Assembly: GCA_023389455.1 (NCBI GenBank)
Contig: JAEWEJ010000328.1
Coordinates: 1 to 8,034, forward strand
Length of the DNA: 8,034 nt
Direction of reading: 5' to 3'
From: Actinomycetes bacterium
GTDB lineage: Bacteria > Actinomycetota > Actinomycetes > Actinomycetales > Cellulomonadaceae
This document shows, piece after piece, positions 5,936-8,034 of this stretch; the stretch's first letter is position 1, and each line of letters starts with the position of its first letter. The notes below the pieces were generated by a model. That model ran no database searches. It saw only the letters and a program-made list of their open reading frames with translations, and was not told the DNA's origin. A program made the position numbers and the translations under genes.

Positions 5936-6409
5936 GGCGTCGAGCCGTGCGGCGACGTCGGCGGGGAAGCCGCCGGTGGCCAGCGGGCCCCAGCGCTCGG
6001 GCGTGACCCGGATCAGGCTCTTGCCCTGCAGCCGCATCGCGGCGCGGTACTCGTCCCAGTCCGGGTGCTCGCCCGCGATGCAGCGGTAGTAGTCCACGAG
6101 GGCGTCCTCGGCCTGCGGCATGTGCAGCACCTCGGCGGTGCCGTCGACCTGCACCCAGGGGCCGTCCCACTCGTCGGAGAGGACGCACACGCTCACCCGC
6201 GGGTCGCGCTCGGCGTTGCGGGTCTTGGCCCGGTCGGGGTAGGTCGAGATCACGATGCGGCCCTCGTCGTCGACGCCGCCGCTGACCGGCGAGAGCTGCG
6301 ACCGCCCGTCCGCGCGCGTCGTCGCCAGCAGCAGGTGGTGCCGCGGGCGCACGAAGTCCAGGAGCGTGGGGAGGTCGACCGACGTCGTCGTCGCGATGGA
6401 GCGTGCCAT
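5927..6409 (-). CDS. PPOX-class (pyridoxamine 5'-phosphate oxidase-like) F420/flavin-dependent protein
   Basis: A 160-residue split-beta-barrel protein of the family that includes mycobacterial Rv1155-type F420-binding reductases. It is normally a dimeric cytoplasmic enzyme that reduces or binds small substrates using F420H2 or a flavin. Visible family blocks are FVRPRHHLLLATTRADGR (19-36), LSPVSGGVDDEGRIVIST (39-56) and the phosphate-binding AKTRNAERDPRVSVCVL (61-77). These are followed by WVQVDGTAEV (85-94) and the C-terminal LIRVTPERW (132-140). Length is normal for single-domain members. The substrate and the choice between F420, FMN and heme cannot be decided from the sequence. ATG at 6407-6409 is chosen because homology starts within 15 residues and a TAGGGT box lies six bases upstream. 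It appears to be a single-gene unit. Confidence 0.88.
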   Translation of the reverse strand: MARSIATTTSVDLPTLLDFVRPRHHLLLATTRADGRSQLSPVSGGVDDEGRIVISTYPDRAKTRNAERDPRVSVCVLSDEWDGPWVQVDGTAEVLHMPQAEDALVDYYRCIAGEHPDWDEYRAAMRLQGKSLIRVTPERWGPLATGGFPADVAARLDAAG

Positions 6410-6415
6410 GGGGCG

Positions 6416-6421
6416 ACCCTA
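6416..6421 (-). promoter_or_regulatory. -10 box of the PPOX gene, likely leaderless
   Basis: TAGGGT on the minus strand is a good TAnnnT match and is followed by CGCCCC and then ATG, placing the start of transcription at or next to the initiation codon. A GAC-containing -35 remnant (GCGGAC) lies 16 bases further upstream, which is weak. Confidence 0.5.
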
Positions 6422-6453
6422 CGGCCCCGGGCGGCCGGTCCGCCGTCGGGGAG

Positions 6454-6476
6454 CGCCGCCCGTCGCGTCGGCGGCG
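6454..6476 (-). terminator. Possible terminator downstream of the Rid-family gene
   Basis: CGCCGCC (6454-6460) and GGCGGCG (6470-6476) form a perfect 7-bp stem with a nine-base loop, about 50 bases downstream of the Rid-family stop and upstream of the PPOX promoter. There is no T-tract, and such GC stems arise easily by chance here. Confidence 0.3.
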
Positions 6477-6497
6477 GCCCGGAACGGCAGACACCCA

Positions 6498-6546
6498 GCA
6501 CGGCCGTCGCTCGGCGCACGGCTGTCGCTCAGCGCACGACCGCCGC
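6498..6546. repeat. 18-bp tandem repeat, about 2.7 copies, across the Rid-family stop codon
   Basis: Units start at 6498, 6516 and 6534. The first two share 16 of 18 bases (GCACGGC, C or T, GTCGCTC, G or A, GC). The third is partial (about 13 bases) and more diverged. The Rid stop codon (6529-6531) lies in unit two and the last codons in unit three. Confidence 0.6.
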
Positions 6547-6930
6547 GACCGCGCTCACCTCGAGGAGGGCGCCCGGCACGCCCAGCCCCGCGACGTGGGC
6601 GGCGACGACCAGGGCCGGGTCGTCGGACGCGAGGAGCGGGGCGATCGCGCCGTACACCTGGTCCAGGTCCACCCCGTCGACGAGCAGCACGGTCCACTGC
6701 ACGACGTCCGCGAACGTCGCACCGGCCGCCGCCAGCGCGGTGCGGACGTTCTCCAGGGCACGCACGGCCTGGGCGGCGGCGTCGCCCGCCCCGACGAGGG
6801 CGCCGTCGGCGTCGACGGCGTCCTGGCCGCCGACGTAGATCGTGGTCGCGCCGGGCGGCACGACGGCGACGTGGCTGAAGGCGGGGCTGCGGAGCAGGCC
6901 GTCGGGACGCAGGCGCTCGATCCGGGTCAT
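6529..6930 (-). CDS. Rid-family (YjgF/YER057c/UK114) protein without the deaminase arginine
   Basis: A 133-residue small trimeric-fold protein of the Rid superfamily. Canonical RidA hydrolyses reactive enamines/imines such as 2-aminoacrylate. Family features include FSHVAVVPPGATTIYVGGQ (18-36), AAQAVRALENVRTALAAAGA (52-71), the conserved DVVQWTVLLVDG (75-86) and the final LLEVSAVAAV (122-131). There is no arginine between R63 and R133, so the Arg that binds the substrate carboxylate in RidA (Arg105 in E. coli) is missing. The glutamate two positions later in the usual EIE is a serine (S126). It therefore probably belongs to a non-deaminase Rid subgroup, and I give no reaction. ATG at 6928-6930 gives normal family length and has a GACGAT box six bases upstream. 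A GTG at 6945 would add five residues. It is divergent from the VOC gene. Confidence 0.85.
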   Translation of the reverse strand: MTRIERLRPDGLLRSPAFSHVAVVPPGATTIYVGGQDAVDADGALVGAGDAAAQAVRALENVRTALAAAGATFADVVQWTVLLVDGVDLDQVYGAIAPLLASDDPALVVAAHVAGLGVPGALLEVSAVAAVVR

Positions 6931-6936
6931 ACCGGG

Positions 6937-6942
6937 ATCGTC
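6937..6942 (-). promoter_or_regulatory. -10-like box of the Rid-family gene
   Basis: GACGAT on the minus strand keeps A2 and T6 of TAnnnT and ends six bases before the ATG at 6930, the same spacing as three other starts in this window. No -35 box is recognisable. Confidence 0.35.
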
Positions 6943-7006
6943 CACCCGACCTCCGACACCCGCGGTGGGTCCCGCCCTGGCGCCCCGCCCTGTCGGTGGT
7001 GGCTGC

Positions 7007-7012
7007 CACGAT
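7007..7012 (+). promoter_or_regulatory. -10-like box of the VOC gene
   Basis: CACGAT keeps A2 and T6 of TAnnnT and ends seven bases before the ATG at 7020. No -35 box is recognisable. The 89-base gap 6931-7019 therefore holds two back-to-back start regions and nothing else that I can see. Confidence 0.3.
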
Positions 7013-7019
7013 GACGGGC

Positions 7020-7397
7020 ATGTCCGACACCGCAGCCAGCGACCACACGCACCACGCGCTCGACTACGTCGAGATCCCGGCCACCGACCTGCTCGCCGCC
7101 AAGGAGTTCTACGGCGCGGCCTTCGGCTGGGGCTTCACCGACTACGGGCCCGGCCCGGACTACGTCGGCATCCAGGGCCCCGGGGGCACGGAGGTCGGGG
7201 GTCTCCGGCGCGACGAGGCCGTCACGCCGGGAGGTCCCCTCGTGCTCCTGTACTCGTCCGACCTGGACGCGAGCGTCGAGGCGGTGCGCGCTGCGGGCGG
7301 CACCGTCGTGGAGGGGCCCTACGAGTTCCCCGGCGGGCGTCGTTTCCACTTCCAGGACCCGAGCGGGAACGAGCTGGGGGTGTGGAGCGCACGCTGA
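7020..7397 (+). CDS. VOC-family (glyoxalase/bleomycin-resistance/dioxygenase fold) protein
   Basis: A 125-residue single vicinal-oxygen-chelate domain. The first beta-alpha-beta-beta-beta module is ALDYVEIPATDLLAAKEFYG followed by FGWGFTDYG (35-43). The second is LVLLYSSDLDASVEAVRAAG (74-93), GGTVVEGPYEFPGGRRFHF (93-111) and the terminal DPSGNELGVW (113-122). The final E118 and a His in the N-terminal HTHHALDY cluster (9-16) sit where VOC metal ligands usually lie. Members include glyoxalase-like enzymes, antibiotic-binding proteins and isomerases, and the reaction cannot be deduced. ATG at 7020 is chosen for its close fit to the domain and the CACGAT box seven bases upstream. In-frame starts at 7011 (ATG) and 6996 (GTG) are possible and change only the first few residues. 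It is a single-gene unit followed by a tandem repeat. Confidence 0.87.
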   Translation: MSDTAASDHTHHALDYVEIPATDLLAAKEFYGAAFGWGFTDYGPGPDYVGIQGPGGTEVGGLRRDEAVTPGGPLVLLYSSDLDASVEAVRAAGGTVVEGPYEFPGGRRFHFQDPSGNELGVWSAR

Positions 7398-7455
7398 CGT
7401 GCCGGGTGCGGCCCGCGTGCCGGGCTCGTGCAGGCGGGCAGGCGTGCAGGCGTGC

Positions 7456-7503
7456 CGTTGCTGCGTCGTGCCGCTGTCCCGTTGCTCCGTCGTGCCGCTG
7501 TGC
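7456..7503. repeat. 24-bp tandem direct repeat between the VOC and FHA genes
   Basis: Two adjacent copies (7456-7479 and 7480-7503) match at 22 of 24 bases and share the core CGTCGTGCCGCTGT. Just upstream, GGCGTGC is itself tandemly doubled at 8-bp spacing (7441-7455). The array fills much of the 109-base gap between the two convergent stops. A role in termination or simple replication slippage are both possible. Confidence 0.7.
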
Positions 7504-7506
7504 TCG

Positions 7507-8034
7507 TCACACCTCGCCCGGCAGCGCCCTGCGCACGACGAGCCGGGTCCACGAGCCCAGGTAGAGGCGGTCGCCGTCCTGGAGCTCGTGGCGCTGGCCG
7601 GGCCGGATCGGGTCCTGGGGCAGGGGCTCGCCGACCCGCGCCACGAAGGTGCCGTTGGACGACTGCAGGTCCTCGACCCACCAGCGCTGACCGTCGGTGT
7701 TGAGCTGGCAGTGCCGGCGGGAGACCCCGCTGTCCGCGCCCGCGTCGACCTGCGGCCGGATGTTGCGCGAGGCCGAGGGGCGCCCGACGAGCACGCTGCG
7801 CTCCCGCAGGGGGACGAGGACGGGCAGGCCGACCGACGGCATCGGGTCCTCCGCCTGCTGGGCGGCGTACCAGTCGGGGTCGATCCACAGCTCGGCGACC
7901 CACGCGTCGCCACCCGGCGGCGGCGGGGCGAGCGGCCCGGCGGTCGGGGCGCCGCCCGGGGACGCGACGGGTCCGGAGGCGTCGCCGGGCGAGGTGGCCG
8001 CCGTCGGGTCCGTGCCCGCCGGAGTGCCCGGCGT
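7507..8034 (-). CDS. FHA-domain protein, C-terminal part (N-terminus outside the window)
   Basis: The last 175 codons of a minus-strand gene. The frame is open from the stop at 7507-7509 to the window edge. Visible residues 1-43 are a Thr/Pro/Ala/Gly-rich disordered linker. Then come AWVAELWIDPDWYAAQQ (44-60) and a forkhead-associated domain at about 68-170. It carries the phosphothreonine-binding landmarks VGRPSASR (83-90, G84 R85 S88), GVSRRHCQL (103-111, S105 R107 H108) and EDLQSSNGTF (121-130, N127 G128 T129). FHA domains bind phosphothreonine peptides, usually made by Ser/Thr kinases, so a signalling or secretion-control role is likely. The partner kinase and N-terminal domain are out of view. 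An internal ATG at 7842 falls after conserved-looking sequence and just before the domain, so I do not take it as the start. Confidence 0.88.
   Translation of the reverse strand, partial: TPGTPAGTDPTAATSPGDASGPVASPGGAPTAGPLAPPPPGGDAWVAELWIDPDWYAAQQAEDPMPSVGLPVLVPLRERSVLVGRPSASRNIRPQVDAGADSGVSRRHCQLNTDGQRWWVEDLQSSNGTFVARVGEPLPQDPIRPGQRHELQDGDRLYLGSWTRLVVRRALPGEV

Noticed and set aside
1..8034. Mobile element, CRISPR, tRNA or toxin-antitoxin system
   Set aside because: I found no transposase or integrase motif, no spaced direct-repeat array, no cloverleaf and no small toxin-like pair. Base composition looks even across the window.

Overview
The window is very GC-rich (roughly 70-75% by eye), with almost every third codon position G or C, GTG as well as ATG starts, and TAnnnT-type -10 boxes a few bases upstream of start codons. 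This points to a high-GC actinobacterium. The gene families (F420-type PPOX protein, XRE-cupin regulator, FHA protein, Sir2) fit that, and a Cellulomonas-like member of the Micrococcales is my guess, which the sequence alone cannot prove. No tRNA, rRNA, CRISPR array, insertion sequence or phage gene is visible. It reads as an ordinary chromosomal stretch of small metabolic transcription units.

Layout. The last codons of a plus-strand gene end at 34, followed by a perfect hairpin (77-101). On the minus strand lies a two-gene unit: a class V PLP-dependent enzyme (862-1947) whose stop overlaps the GTG start of a Sir2 deacylase (116-865). It diverges from a plus-strand hotdog thioesterase (2045-2530). 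Next comes a minus-strand operon: an NCS1 nucleobase/hydantoin/allantoin-type permease (3349-5022) followed 8 bases later by an Asp/Glu/hydantoin-type racemase (2567-3340). A divergent XRE-cupin regulator (5267-5902) faces it across a 244-base gap. Then come a minus-strand PPOX flavin/F420 protein (5927-6409), a minus-strand Rid-family protein (6529-6930), a divergent plus-strand VOC/glyoxalase protein (7020-7397), and the C-terminal part of a minus-strand FHA protein (7507 to the window edge).

How the genes work together. The clearest functional unit is permease + racemase + divergent regulator. It looks like uptake and stereochemical conversion of a cyclic ureide (hydantoin or allantoin type), controlled by a small-molecule-sensing repressor. 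The ring-opening enzyme is not in the window, so the substrate is open. In the gap between regulator and permease I see three inverted repeats of one design, (G/C)TGAA-N8-TTC, spaced about three and four helical turns apart. The middle one covers the best -10 candidates of both genes. This is the most interesting signal in the window and is probably the regulator's operator array.

The remaining genes are mostly single units. Five starts sit 6-7 bases behind a -10-like hexamer with A at position 2 and T at position 6, which suggests leaderless mRNAs. The permease, racemase and regulator instead have clear Shine-Dalgarno sequences.
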